Part shown: positions 1 through 12,566 of the stretch, in pieces
Layout of the letters: each line of letters begins with the position of its first letter
How positions within the stretch are numbered: position 1 is the first letter of the stretch
The notes under the pieces: model-generated
What the model saw: only the letters and a program-made list of their open reading frames with translations
Database searches by the model: none
Told to the model about the DNA's origin: nothing
Translations under genes and position numbers: made by a program
DNA from: Lewinella sp. JB7
GTDB lineage: Bacteria > Bacteroidota > Bacteroidia > Chitinophagales > Saprospiraceae
Length of the DNA: 64,000 bases
Assembly (NCBI RefSeq): GCF_024297185.1
Contig: NZ_JANCTD010000001.1
Location: 879,396 to 943,395 of the forward strand
Direction: 5' to 3'

Positions 1-120
1 GCCACCAAATCTTTCAAGTGCGAGCTTCTTTCTCGTGCTTAGCCATAGTGAAGAGTATCTGTTCCTAATGAAGACGCACTTTGTTAAACAGCCTCAATCC
101 GGCTCACAAGAAATCTAACA

Positions 121-310
121 GACTACATACTAACCGACTAACCGACTAAAGAACTACCACACTACCACCCTGGAGAACTATCAGACTACGTACTAACGGA
201 CTAACCGACTAAAGGACTACCACACTACCATTATACCCCCCCCAACCCCCCCTACCACCCTGGAGAACTAACAGACTACCAACCTAACCTACTAACAGCC
301 TAAACTACTG
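121..310. repeat. CTA-rich direct repeats with a G-quadruplex-capable tract
   Basis: The first 312 bases carry no gene I can support. Within them a unit of about 60 bases occurs at 121-180 and again, slightly diverged, from 184 to about 234; a third degenerate copy starts near 276. Units are built of short words such as GACTAA, ACTACC and CTAACC and are almost free of G on this strand. Two C-runs at 235-255 plus CCC at 260-262 make the minus strand a match to a four-tract G-quadruplex pattern. Similar CTA-rich sequence lies at 13234-13312 and 46144-46258. Function unknown. Confidence 0.7.
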
Positions 311-312
311 TC

Positions 313-1119
313 CTACTTCCTCCCAAACGGTATCCCCAACATCCGGCGAATGCTCTGGTGATCGTCTTCCTCCATATGGGTATCCACTCCGTAGATTAAT
401 TCGTTGTTATCCAGTTCGGAATAGGTGCCGAAGGCACGATCCCACAGACTAAAGATGTTACCGTAATTGCTGTCGGTATAGGGTAATTGATAATGGTGGT
501 GCACGCGGTGCATGTCCGGCGTGACGAAGACGGTGCGCAGCGCGCGGTCGAGTCCCCGCGGCACGGTGATGTTGGCGTGATTGAACTGGCTTAATACCAC
601 GCTCATGCTCTGGTACAGGAATACAAGCCAGATGGGAGCCCCCAACAAGACGACCGCCACGGTAGTGAAGGCAAACCGGATCACGCTCTCCCCGGGGTGA
701 TGACGGTTAGCGGTGGTCGTATCGACGTTCTGATCCGTATGGTGCACGAGGTGGAACCGCCAGAGGAGGGGGACACGGTGCTCGGTCCAGTGCGCCAGGT
801 AGGCTCCGAAGAAGTCGAGCAGCAGCAGACCCACGACGGCGGTTGCCCAGAGCGGCAGGTCGAGCCACTGCAGGACACCGAATTGCTCCGCTACGGCCCA
901 CTGGCTTCCCTTCACGAGGATAAAGGCCAGCAGGAAATTAACGATGATGGTCGTGAAAGTGAAGAAGAAGTTGATGCCGGCGTGTCGCCATTTCTTGTAT
1001 TCCGCCGTAAACAGGGGGACGGCGCTTTCCAGTAGCCAGAAAATAGTCAGTCCGCCCACCAGAATAAGCGTCCGGTGACTGCTGGGTATGGTTTCGAAGT
1101 AGGAAATGATCGCTTCCAT
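313..1119 (-). CDS. sterol desaturase / fatty acid hydroxylase family membrane protein
   Basis: 268 residues with several hydrophobic segments and the histidine clusters of the di-iron membrane hydroxylase superfamily: HWTEH (about 110-115), HLVHH (about 122-126), NRHHPGES (about 138-145) and HRVHHH (about 204-209). Such proteins bind two irons near the inner face of the membrane and hydroxylate or desaturate lipids; the substrate here cannot be told. The start is an ATG, with TAACTTTC, one base from the Bacteroidota -7 consensus, just upstream at 1124-1131. It is transcribed leftward like the next genes, but 26 bases separate it from the T9SS cargo gene upstream, so co-transcription is possible. 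Confidence 0.85.
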   Translation of the reverse strand: MEAIISYFETIPSSHRTLILVGGLTIFWLLESAVPLFTAEYKKWRHAGINFFFTFTTIIVNFLLAFILVKGSQWAVAEQFGVLQWLDLPLWATAVVGLLLLDFFGAYLAHWTEHRVPLLWRFHLVHHTDQNVDTTTANRHHPGESVIRFAFTTVAVVLLGAPIWLVFLYQSMSVVLSQFNHANITVPRGLDRALRTVFVTPDMHRVHHHYQLPYTDSNYGNIFSLWDRAFGTYSELDNNELIYGVDTHMEEDDHQSIRRMLGIPFGRK

Positions 1120-1145
1120 ACGCGAAAGTTACCGAATTTACCCGG

Positions 1146-2285
1146 CTAACGGCCGACCAACAGGCGACGTGTCGTCAGAATGCGGCCACGCTCGTTCGTC
1201 AGGCTGTACAGATAGGGACCGCGGGGGAGCATGCTCACGTCTACCCATACTTCAGCGGAAGTGCCGACCGGACTAAACCGGGTGGTAGAGACCTTCCGGC
1301 CCAGCACGTTAATCACGGAGAGGGTATATGTGCCCGGGTCAAGGCCACTGACCTCGAAGGTGGTATGCCCCCTGGCCGGGTTCGGGTACACCCTGACCTG
1401 CGCCTGGGCCAGCAGCGGCCCGCCGACCGAGTTCGTGGCGTCTCCGCGGGTGAAGGTCATTTCCGAGGGGGTTCCTTCCTCGTCTACGGTGACGGCGGCA
1501 ACGGGCTCTTTCTCCCCGTTGGTCCAGTAATAGTAGGTAGTGACGGGCGGCTGCTGGCCGAAAAACTCAGTCGTCTCGGGAACTTGGGCGCGGACGAGCG
1601 AAGTCACGTTGAGGTAGGGAAGAAATCCGCTCTTTACCTCGATCGTCGTATTGACCGTCTCGGTGCGGCGTTCCCGGAGAACCTCGTAGGTCTGTCCGTT
1701 GAGCGTAAGGGTACCGTAGGCATCTACCTCGTCGTCACGATTGCTCTCGGAGGTAATCCGGATGGAATCTACGTTGGAGATGACATCGCCTACGAGTTCG
1801 AGGGCTTCTTCGGGGATTTCCTCGCGGGCAATGACCAGGACGTTGTTCGTCAGTGAGCTGAAGAGGTCGCCGTAACGCAAGGGAGCCCGGCGTTCGGCGC
1901 GGGCGGGGGAGAAGGGCGCGGCAAATTGGTATCCCGGAAAGAGGTCTATGGTGCTTCGAATGCCTATCAGGTCATACGAGGTTTCCGTTAGGCGGTAGAA
2001 GCCAACCGTCGAGTCGCCGAGGTCTACGGCCACGTCAGCCTCGGTGAAGGTGGTGTCGGCGGCGGCACTCACCACCTGAGTACGGGTGGAGGCGGCCGCT
2101 TGGGTGCCGAAATCCCACTGCCGGGCCGGACCCGGACTGAGCAAGTCGACCGTGAAGGTGCTGTCCGCTACCCCATACCGCAGCGTATCCCCGACCGCCG
2201 GGAAGTAGGCATTGGTGAGGGTGATCTGCGCGGTGGTCTGCACCCCTACGAACAGCAGGATCAGGCAAGTAATTGTTTTCAGCAT
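1146..2285 (-). CDS. secreted protein with type IX secretion C-terminal sorting domain
   Basis: 379 residues from the ATG at 2285; a TTG five codons earlier is a poorer start. It opens with a signal peptide (LKTITCLILLFVGVQTTAQ) and ends with a type A sorting domain of about 80 residues that begins VRVYPNPARG and contains the typical NVLGRKV and a basic tail ending RRLLVGR. In T9SS bacteria this domain directs a protein through the outer membrane, where PorU removes it and anchors the cargo. The middle region (about 25-295) is beta-rich and I do not recognise a catalytic fold. PorQ and a PorP/SprF protein elsewhere in this window fit the system. Confidence 0.85.
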   Translation of the reverse strand: MLKTITCLILLFVGVQTTAQITLTNAYFPAVGDTLRYGVADSTFTVDLLSPGPARQWDFGTQAAASTRTQVVSAAADTTFTEADVAVDLGDSTVGFYRLTETSYDLIGIRSTIDLFPGYQFAAPFSPARAERRAPLRYGDLFSSLTNNVLVIAREEIPEEALELVGDVISNVDSIRITSESNRDDEVDAYGTLTLNGQTYEVLRERRTETVNTTIEVKSGFLPYLNVTSLVRAQVPETTEFFGQQPPVTTYYYWTNGEKEPVAAVTVDEEGTPSEMTFTRGDATNSVGGPLLAQAQVRVYPNPARGHTTFEVSGLDPGTYTLSVINVLGRKVSTTRFSPVGTSAEVWVDVSMLPRGPYLYSLTNERGRILTTRRLLVGR

Positions 2286-2375
2286 ACCGCCGGTGTTCAA
2301 GGCGCCTCTAAGTTAGGTGCTGCGGCCGATAGTTTGTCCGGCGCCCCGAAATTTAATACCGCCGCCGCCGGCAGG

Positions 2376-6074
<3,699 letters not shown>

Positions 6075-6416
6075 GGGGTAATAATTTAAGCGGGCAAAGA
6101 TCGTGAAATTTTGGGGGTAGTGGGATACATGACATTTGGGGCGCTCGACAGCGGTTGGACGGCTATAGCGGTTGGACCGCTGTAACTAACAATCACCATT
6201 AAAAGAAAATCTACCAACAAATGGTGGATATAACTACGTATGTAGTCTTTCAAGTGTATAAATGTTGGCTACAAACCCCTCTAAGGGGGGCGTTCAGCAA
6301 GTTTTGGGCCTCATCGGTGCCGGTATGTTCACCCGTTGGACGGTGGCACACCGTCCAACGGCTATAGCGGTCCGACGGCTATAGCCGTCGGACCGCTATT
6401 CGCACCCACCCCCCAC
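6075..6416. other. metH upstream intergenic region with palindromic elements
   Basis: 342 bases without a gene between the stop of the YihY gene and metH. Three inverted repeats share the words GTTGGACGG and GGCTATAGC: arms ACAGCGGT/ACCGCTGT at 6148-6155 and 6176-6183; a perfect 12-bp stem with a GCA loop at 6334-6360; and a perfect 36-bp palindrome at 6364-6399 centred on GGCTATAGCC. The last two could end the YihY transcript, but there is no U-tract. GATCTTTG, one base from the Bacteroidota -7 motif, occurs just upstream of metH. The middle part (6190-6300) is AT-rich and shows nothing I recognise. Confidence 0.7.
6364..6399. repeat. perfect 36-bp palindrome
   Basis: Every base from 6364 to 6399 pairs with its counterpart around the centre 6381/6382 (GGCTATAGCC). 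It abuts a second perfect hairpin at 6334-6360 (12-bp arms, GCA loop). The core word GGCTATAGC recurs at 6161-6169, so this looks like a repeated mobile or structural element rather than a chance sequence. No flanking open reading frame or target-site duplication was seen. Confidence 0.85.
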
Positions 6417-7403
6417 TCACTCCTCCTCCACCAGCGTAAGATCCCGGTGCACCGCGATGGCCGCATTCAACTCGAATCCGATGATGAGGATCAGCGCGTT
6501 GAGTTGCAGCCACAGCATCACGATGATGACGGTCGCGATCGAACCGTAAAACTTGGTGTACGTGTCGTAGCGATTAAAGCCATCGACGTAAAAGCTGAAA
6601 GCCACCGAGGTCGCCAAGCTGAGCAGCGTCGCCAGCGTCACCCCGGGGCTCACGTAACTGAATCGCTTGATGGTCGCCGCCCCGTAGCGGTACAAGGTGC
6701 CGATAATAATGTAATACAGCGCCAGCATGGTGATCCACCGCAGCATGTTGATCAGGAAGCTGGCAAACCGGCCCATACCCATCCAGTAGTTCAGCCACCC
6801 GATGATACTGTCGCCCAGAATTACCAGCACTACGCTGGCTACGATGAACAGCCCCACCAGGAAGGTCAGGCCCACGGCCACCATCCGTTTGCGCAAGAAA
6901 CCCCGCTGCCGGAAGGTCTTCACGTAACTCTTCTCGAAGGCCTGCATCAGGGCAATCATCCCGTTACTGGAAAAGTAAATGGCCAGGATGAACCCGAAGC
7001 TCAGCAGTCCGATCCGGGGCGAATTGGTGATCTCCTGTACGAAGCCGAACACGATGTCGCCCGCCTGCCCCGGCATCACCCGTTTGATCTCCTCGTAGAG
7101 CGTCATGTTGAAGTTCTCCAGCGCGGGAAACCAGATGGACAGGAGGTCGAGGACAAACGGCACCAGGGTGAAGAGCGTCAGGATGGACGGAAAAAGCGAC
7201 AGAAAAATGCTGAAGGCCACGCTGTTAGCCCGCGTGAAGAGATCGTCGCGGGTAGCCTCGTTGATTACGAAAACCACCACGTCGTAAATCGGAACCCCGT
7301 GAAAGCCGATGAAGCTGTTTTCCCGGGCGTACTTCTGCAGGCCGATCACCACGGGGTGCTCGGTGAAGAATCGCTTAAAGTTGCCGATATTGAATTTCTT
7401 CAC
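6417..7403 (-). CDS. YihY/BrkB family inner-membrane protein
   Basis: 328 residues, within the family's usual length. About six transmembrane segments follow an amphipathic N-terminal region; the family pattern appears in FTRANSVAFSIFLSLFPSIL (about 76-95), the segment around FSSNGMIALMQAF (about 150), and a C-terminal WLQLNALILIIGFELNAA. The family was once called ribonuclease BN and is now only known as conserved membrane proteins; transport has been proposed but not shown. The start is a GTG placed directly after the TAA stop of the upstream thioesterase gene, so translation is probably coupled. Confidence 0.88.
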   Translation of the reverse strand: MKKFNIGNFKRFFTEHPVVIGLQKYARENSFIGFHGVPIYDVVVFVINEATRDDLFTRANSVAFSIFLSLFPSILTLFTLVPFVLDLLSIWFPALENFNMTLYEEIKRVMPGQAGDIVFGFVQEITNSPRIGLLSFGFILAIYFSSNGMIALMQAFEKSYVKTFRQRGFLRKRMVAVGLTFLVGLFIVASVVLVILGDSIIGWLNYWMGMGRFASFLINMLRWITMLALYYIIIGTLYRYGAATIKRFSYVSPGVTLATLLSLATSVAFSFYVDGFNRYDTYTKFYGSIATVIIVMLWLQLNALILIIGFELNAAIAVHRDLTLVEEE

Positions 7404-7814
7404 TTACTCAAAGTACGGACGAATGATTTGCAGCAGGTACTCCGGCGCCGACACCCGCCGCTGGGTCGCCACCTCCACGAAACAGAGTTTGATGGATCCG
7501 CCGTTCACCAGTTTTCCCTGCTCGTTGTGAATCTCGAAGTGGAAGGTGATGGTCTGCTCCGGCACGTGCCGCAGGGTGGTGGTGATGGTAAGTACCTCGT
7601 CGTAGTGCGCCGGCCGGATGAAGCGCTGGTTCATGCTCATTACCGGCATCATCACCCCCTCCCGCGATTCCAGCGTAGCGTAACTGCGACCCAGTTCCCG
7701 CAACATCTCCACCCGTCCGATCTCGTACAGCAGGGCGTAGTGCCCGTGGTAGAGGTACCCCATTTGGTCGGTTTCGGCGTAGCGGACGCGGTGGGTCGTC
7801 TTGGAAGTAATCAT
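7404..7814 (-). CDS. acyl-CoA thioesterase, 4-hydroxybenzoyl-CoA thioesterase family
   Basis: 136 residues from the ATG at 7814; an upstream TTG would add nine residues that do not fit the family. It is a single hotdog fold with the active-site segment RYAETDQMGYLYHGHYALLYE (position about 10-30), where the aspartate of ETDQMG is the usual catalytic residue of YbgC/FadM-like thioesterases. It would release free acids from acyl-CoA in the cytoplasm; the chain preference is not predictable. It ends exactly where the YihY gene begins. In other bacteria ybgC sits with tol-pal genes; that context is absent here. Confidence 0.88.
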   Translation of the reverse strand: MITSKTTHRVRYAETDQMGYLYHGHYALLYEIGRVEMLRELGRSYATLESREGVMMPVMSMNQRFIRPAHYDEVLTITTTLRHVPEQTITFHFEIHNEQGKLVNGGSIKLCFVEVATQRRVSAPEYLLQIIRPYFE

Positions 7815-7965
7815 GGGCGGGCGGGGATAGGTCAGGACCAAATGTAGATGTTTTACGGACGGCAGTAGAGAGGCGACGACCGTCGGTCTAAATCGTCGGA
7901 CCCCACTTGCCCGCCTCCCTTATTTTTTCGATCTTTAGAGACTTAAGAAGACGGATATTCCCTAA

Positions 7966-8748
7966 ATGAAGAATAAAACCACGGCGGGCATTCTGGCCCT
8001 TTTCTTCGGTGGCCTCGGCGTGCACCGGTTTTACCTCGGTCAGCCGGGTAAGGGATTTCTCTACCTGATCTTTATCTGGACCTTCATCCCCACCATCATC
8101 TCCCTGATCGACGGTATCGTATTTCTTACCCAGAGCGAAGAGGCCTTCAACCTGAAGTACAACCGCGATTACGTGATGCAGCAACAGTATCAGCAGCAGC
8201 CGCACATCGTGATTAATAACCACGTGGGCCAGCCCCAGTCCGTCCCGGCACCCCCGCCGGAAGCCAAGGAAGAAGCCAGGGTTCCGAAAAAGGACCCCTT
8301 CCAATTGAGCGCCGATAAGGCCTACGAGGAGTACGATTTCGAGGGGGCTATCCGCGATTACCGCCGCTCCCTCAACGTCGATCCCCGCCAGCCCGAGGTC
8401 CACTTCAAACTGGCCTGTCTGCACTCCATCCACGAAAATACCGACACGGCACTCTTTCACCTGAATAAGGCCATCGAGAACGGCTTCTACGATTTTGATG
8501 AGTTGGATCGCCACGACCACCTGTCGTTCCTGCGGTCCACCCCCCAGTATTTCGCGTTCAAGTCTAATAGCTACCGACTGCCCGGCAACGAAGCCCCGTC
8601 GCCGGATCCCGTAACCCCACCCGAGGAAACACTGGAACTCTCCGACGACCTGATTACCCGCATCGAGCGATTGGCGCAACTGAAGGAGGACGGCATTCTT
8701 TCCGAGGATGCGTTTAAGCGGGAGAAAGCCAAAATTCTCCGCTCCTAA
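7966..8748 (+). CDS. TM2 domain protein with TPR-like middle and SHOCT tail
   Basis: 260 residues. The first 65 or so form a TM2 domain: two membrane helices with GLGVHRFYLGQPGKGFLY between them and an acidic turn (SLIDGI). A polar linker rich in Gln, Pro and Lys (about 70-110) leads to a helical region with one or two TPR-like units (about 112-180). The last 30 residues (LITRIERLAQLKEDGILSED) are a SHOCT motif, a short helix pair often found at the ends of membrane and envelope proteins. Function unknown; a membrane-anchored scaffold is an inference. It stands alone, rightward, between leftward genes. Confidence 0.85.
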   Translation: MKNKTTAGILALFFGGLGVHRFYLGQPGKGFLYLIFIWTFIPTIISLIDGIVFLTQSEEAFNLKYNRDYVMQQQYQQQPHIVINNHVGQPQSVPAPPPEAKEEARVPKKDPFQLSADKAYEEYDFEGAIRDYRRSLNVDPRQPEVHFKLACLHSIHENTDTALFHLNKAIENGFYDFDELDRHDHLSFLRSTPQYFAFKSNSYRLPGNEAPSPDPVTPPEETLELSDDLITRIERLAQLKEDGILSEDAFKREKAKILRS

Positions 8749-8783
8749 GTTGTTTACACGGCTCCTGCGGCCCCGCCCGCAGT

Positions 8784-10169
8784 TTAGAGCAGCAGCGTCC
8801 ACAGTTTTGCCAGCAGCAATAGCGAGATACTTACCGGAATAACGTAGCGGTAAGCCAAACTCAGCCGACGGCGGCGCGCAGGAGCGATGAAATGTCCCCC
8901 TACACTTAGTTCCGCGTACAGTGCCGGCAGTCCCCATGCAGTCAGCAGGAAACCACAGAGCAACAGCGCACCAACGAGCAGCGAAATACTGCCGAACCAT
9001 TCGAGCAAAAAGTTGAAGTATCCCAGGCCCGGATCGCCCATGCCGGCGAAATCGGTCAGCCACTCCGGCCCCGCGGGCGAACACGAAACGACTACCGGGA
9101 TGGACAGGACGAACACGAGCCCGCCGATCACGAAGCCGCCCCAGCTGCGGCGCCAACCGTAGCGAACGGTCATCGTCCGCAGCGCGGGCTCGAAGAGGGA
9201 AACGGCGGAGGTAAGTATGGCCACGCCCAGGAGCAGGAAAAAGAGAAGTCCTACCCAGCGGCCGGCGTCCCCGTAACTCTTAAAGATCTCCACGAGATTG
9301 ATGAAGACGAGGGGTGGGCCCCCGTAGATGTCGCCCTGCACACCCCCCAGCAATGGCACCACCAGCAGGGCTCCGAGGATGGCTACCCCGGTATCCAGAT
9401 GTACGATCTGCGGGGCGCTGCGCAGGACGTCGGTTTCCCGGTCGGCGTGGGCGGCGAAAGTGAGCATCGCTACCGCTCCCAGTCCCAGGCTAAAGAAGGC
9501 CTGACCTAGGGCGTGCAGGATGCCCAATTCCTGGTTGGAGGAGGGGAAGAGCAACGCACGCCAGTCAAACTTCAGGAGGTTGTAGTAATCGACCGCTTCG
9601 GGCCGCAGCAGGGGCAGGGATACGATGAGGAAGAGCAGCAGGATTCCCAGCAGGGGCATGGCGAACTTGCTCAGCCGCTCGATGCCCGCGTACAGTTCGC
9701 GCGAACACACCAGGGCGACCAGGAAGGTAAATACGCCCGTAAATAACAGGGCACGCGGAATATTCCCGATCGCTTCGCCGAAGATCGGTCCGGCGGGACT
9801 TACTTCCATGGTGGCGTAGTCGGTCAGGTATTGCCACACGTACTCGAGCGTCCAGCCGGCCAGAACCAGGTAGAAGGAGGCCACCAGGAGAGTAGTGAGT
9901 ATCCCGAGCCACGCCACGCCGACCCACTTGCGGGACACCCCCGGCAACTTGAAGGCTTCGGTCGCGTCAGTACCCCGGCGCTTACCCATGGCATTCTCCA
10001 GAATCATGAGCGGAATACCCAACAGCAGCGTGAAGGCGACAAAGGCCAGCACGTAGGCACTCCCCCCAAAGTAGTGTACGCGATAAGGAAAGATGACCAG
10101 GTTAGCCACCCCGATGGCGGCACCGGCGGAAGCGAGCACGTGGCCCACGCGGGAAAAACGAATTGACAT
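8784..10169 (-). CDS. sodium-dependent transporter, neurotransmitter:sodium symporter family
   Basis: 461 residues, normal for bacterial NSS (LeuT-like) transporters, with about 12 membrane segments. The first helix carries the family signature GHVLASAGAAIGVANLVIFPY (about 8-28), which forms the substrate and Na+ sites in LeuT, followed by the short GGSAYVLAF stretch. It should import an amino acid or related amine with sodium. The ATG at 10169 is preceded by TATCTTTC (10175-10182), one base from the Bacteroidota -7 consensus, placed over the stop codon of the upstream gene. Confidence 0.9.
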   Translation of the reverse strand: MSIRFSRVGHVLASAGAAIGVANLVIFPYRVHYFGGSAYVLAFVAFTLLLGIPLMILENAMGKRRGTDATEAFKLPGVSRKWVGVAWLGILTTLLVASFYLVLAGWTLEYVWQYLTDYATMEVSPAGPIFGEAIGNIPRALLFTGVFTFLVALVCSRELYAGIERLSKFAMPLLGILLLFLIVSLPLLRPEAVDYYNLLKFDWRALLFPSSNQELGILHALGQAFFSLGLGAVAMLTFAAHADRETDVLRSAPQIVHLDTGVAILGALLVVPLLGGVQGDIYGGPPLVFINLVEIFKSYGDAGRWVGLLFFLLLGVAILTSAVSLFEPALRTMTVRYGWRRSWGGFVIGGLVFVLSIPVVVSCSPAGPEWLTDFAGMGDPGLGYFNFLLEWFGSISLLVGALLLCGFLLTAWGLPALYAELSVGGHFIAPARRRRLSLAYRYVIPVSISLLLLAKLWTLLL

Positions 10170-10184
10170 GGCGCGAAAGATAGG

Positions 10185-11393
10185 CTACACCGTACGGGAT
10201 TGCACGCCTCTTCCGCGGGTACCCACCCAGAGCAACGCTAGGGCGATGAAGCCGCACGTAGCCATCATGCCGACCATGGTGAGCGCGGACCCCCCCTGCA
10301 GGATGCCCACTAGGGCGGAAGCCACCGCGCCGACGGCCATCTGCAGGGAACCCATCAGTGCCGAAGCACTCCCCGCCGACCGGCGCATGGTATCGAGGGA
10401 AAGGGCCGAGGCGTTGGGGAAGATGAAACCAAGACAGAACAGGTAAGCGAAGATGAGCGCGGTGGTGAGGTACAGATCGGCAAAACCCAGGAGTACGTCC
10501 AGTACCAGCAGTACCGCTACGGTACACTGCCCCAGCAGGGCCAGCCATACGATACGTTCGCTGGACCGGTTGCGCAGCACCCGGTTGTTCAATTGGGTAG
10601 CCGTGACCAAGCCGGCCGCGATGATCGCGAATACGATCCCGTACTGTTGTTCGTCGATCCCGAACAGCTCCAAGTAAAGGTGGGGCGAGCCGCTGATGTA
10701 GGCGTAGAGTCCGGCGGAGGAAAAAGCGCCGGTCAGGGCATACAGGAGGAAGTGGGAGTCGGTGATGATGGATACGTAGTTCTCCAGCACGGCGGCCGGC
10801 CGCAGGGAGTACTGACGATTCTTCCGCTCAAAGCCGGCGAGCAGGAAGTAAGCGCCCGCCAGAATACTCAGGGAAAGCACCGTGAGCACCACGAAGACGT
10901 AACGCCATCCGAAGGCTCCGGTGATGAAACCGCCCAGCGTGGGGGCAATGATGGGCGACACGGCGATCACCATCATCAGTAGGGAGAAGATCTTTGCCAT
11001 CTCCCGGGTCTCGAAAAGGTCGCGGACGATCGCCCGGGAGGCCACCAGACCCCCGCAGGCACCCAGCGCCTGAAAGAACCGGAAAACGATGAGCGCCTCC
11101 ACCGTAGTAGCAGACGCGCAGGCCACGGAGCTCAGGGCGTAGATCAGCAGGCCGATATACATCGGACGCTTACGGCCGAAACGCTCCAGCAACGGGCCGT
11201 AGATCAGCTGACCGATCGCCAGGCCGACGAAGAAGCTTGACAACGACAGCGAGACCCGGCTGATGTCCGTACCCAGTGCTGCGGCAATGCCCCCGAAGGC
11301 GGGTAGGTACATGTCGATCGACAGCGGTCCGATGGTAGTCAGCGATCCGAGGACGAGAATTAGGAAGAAACGGTTGGCTTTGGGGTCGGCCAC
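10185..11393 (-). CDS. Bcr/CflA family multidrug efflux MFS transporter
   Basis: 402 residues from the GTG at 11393 (ADPKANRFFLILVLG follows). A TTG at 11459 would extend the frame but overlaps the upstream gene and adds a non-hydrophobic leader, so I prefer the GTG. Twelve membrane segments; helix 1 has TIGPLSIDMYLPAFGGIAAA, the hallmark of the Bcr/CflA drug:proton antiporters, and LIYGPLLERFGRKRPMYIG is the MFS motif A loop. It probably exports drugs or small metabolites. It lies just downstream of an LLM oxidoreductase gene on the same strand. Confidence 0.88.
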   Translation of the reverse strand: MADPKANRFFLILVLGSLTTIGPLSIDMYLPAFGGIAAALGTDISRVSLSLSSFFVGLAIGQLIYGPLLERFGRKRPMYIGLLIYALSSVACASATTVEALIVFRFFQALGACGGLVASRAIVRDLFETREMAKIFSLLMMVIAVSPIIAPTLGGFITGAFGWRYVFVVLTVLSLSILAGAYFLLAGFERKNRQYSLRPAAVLENYVSIITDSHFLLYALTGAFSSAGLYAYISGSPHLYLELFGIDEQQYGIVFAIIAAGLVTATQLNNRVLRNRSSERIVWLALLGQCTVAVLLVLDVLLGFADLYLTTALIFAYLFCLGFIFPNASALSLDTMRRSAGSASALMGSLQMAVGAVASALVGILQGGSALTMVGMMATCGFIALALLWVGTRGRGVQSRTV

Positions 11394-11433
11394 GGGGGGG
11401 AAGATATCAGTAGAATGAACGAAGTAGGGTCGC

Positions 11434-12462
11434 TTAGCCGGCCTTGACCCGCGGGGCAACCTCCCGACCGATGAGTTCGATGGCCCGCAGACCTTGCTGG
11501 TGGGTGAGTTCGGCGCTGTCCATCTGAAAGGTGAGCCGATCGATGCCCCCGAGAGCCTCCGAATGCCGCAGGATCTTCTCGGCTACCTCCTCCGGGCCTC
11601 CCACGAGTAGGGCGCCGAGCGGACCGGCCTGGGCGTCGAAGTGAGCTCGACTCTGGGGCCGCCAGCCGCGCTCCCGACCGATCTTGTTCATGGTGCGGGT
11701 GTGGCCGGGGTAGAATTCCTCGACTGCCCGTTCGGTAGTTTCGGCCACGTACCCGAGGGAATGGAGACCTACGCGGGCCCCGGCGGGATCGTGACCCGCC
11801 TCCGCCCAGGCGTTGCGGTAGAGATCAACCAGCGGCCGGAAGCGGTGGGTCTCGCCGCCGATGACCGCCACCATGAGCGGAAGCCCGAGCGTTCCGGCGC
11901 GGGCGAAGGAAGCCGGTGTACCCCCGACGCCGAGCCAGATCGGTAGCGGATCTTGACTAGGCCGCGGATACACCGGCTGATCCTGCAAGGCGGGGCGGAA
12001 GCGTCCGGACCAGGTCACCCGTGGATTGTCTCGGATGTTGAGTAGGAGCTCCAGCTTTTCGGTGAAGAGATCGTCGTAGTTCGCCAGATCGTGGCCGAAG
12101 AGGGGAAAGGCATCGATGAAGGAGCCCCGGCCCACGACCATCTCGGCACGCCCCCGGGAGATTAGATCCAGGGTAGCGAAGCTCTGAAATACCCGGACGG
12201 GATCGGCCGCACTGAGTACGGTCACGGCGCTGGTAAGGCGGATGCGCTCGGTGCGGGCGGCGGCGGCAGCCAGGATGGTGACCGGGGAAGAGTCGAAGTA
12301 GTCGGGGCGGTGGTGCTCCCCCATGCCGAATACGTCGATGCCCGCGCGATCGGCGTGGACGATGCGGTCGAGTAGGTCGGCCATCGACTGTTCGGCGTGC
12401 AGGACCTTTCCGGTAGTTTCCTCCAGGACGGCGGAGCCGAAACTGTCAAATCCTAATTCCAT
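11434..12462 (-). CDS. LLM class flavin-dependent oxidoreductase
   Basis: 342 residues, the normal size of a bacterial-luciferase-like TIM barrel. Features include LDRIVHADRAGIDVFGMGEHH (about 31-51), the TSAVTVLSAADPVRV segment (about 77-91) and RAEMVVGRGS (about 104-113), all typical of the alkanal monooxygenase-like group. It should use reduced FMN or F420 and oxygen to oxidise an unknown small molecule. The start is an ATG. It is the first leftward gene after the ribosomal terminator, and the Bcr/CflA exporter follows, so the pair may act on the same class of compound; that is inference. Confidence 0.88.
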   Translation of the reverse strand: MELGFDSFGSAVLEETTGKVLHAEQSMADLLDRIVHADRAGIDVFGMGEHHRPDYFDSSPVTILAAAAARTERIRLTSAVTVLSAADPVRVFQSFATLDLISRGRAEMVVGRGSFIDAFPLFGHDLANYDDLFTEKLELLLNIRDNPRVTWSGRFRPALQDQPVYPRPSQDPLPIWLGVGGTPASFARAGTLGLPLMVAVIGGETHRFRPLVDLYRNAWAEAGHDPAGARVGLHSLGYVAETTERAVEEFYPGHTRTMNKIGRERGWRPQSRAHFDAQAGPLGALLVGGPEEVAEKILRHSEALGGIDRLTFQMDSAELTHQQGLRAIELIGREVAPRVKAG

Positions 12463-12511
12463 GACTGGGGTTTGCTACCTCAACCGGCGGGGCCGGATAG
12501 AGTTTGCCGGA

Positions 12512-12548
12512 AACAAAAAAGCCCGAACCTCGGGGAGGTTCGGGCTTC
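12512..12548 (-). terminator. intrinsic terminator of the alpha ribosomal operon
   Basis: A perfect 13-bp stem (12519-12531 with 12535-12547, sequence AAGCCCGAACCTC and its complement) closed by a GGG loop, followed on the minus strand by a run of six T. It lies 20 bases beyond the rplQ stop codon, so it ends transcripts arriving from the ribosomal operon. Confidence 0.92.
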
Positions 12549-12566
12549 GTACAGCAATTATTGGGA

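Noticed and set aside
6075-6416. Cobalamin or SAM riboswitch before metH
   Set aside because: A B12 or SAM control element would be expected, but I could not find the B12 box or the SAM-family core; only palindromes unrelated to these folds are visible.
6336-7847. 503-codon rightward frame opposite the YihY and thioesterase genes
   Set aside because: Rich in His, Gln and Asp with no fold signature; the opposite strand encodes two clear families. High GC keeps such shadow frames open.
7888-9156. 422-codon leftward frame opposite the TM2 protein gene
   Set aside because: The rightward frame has TM2 and SHOCT domains; the leftward one shows no family features and spans into the NSS gene.
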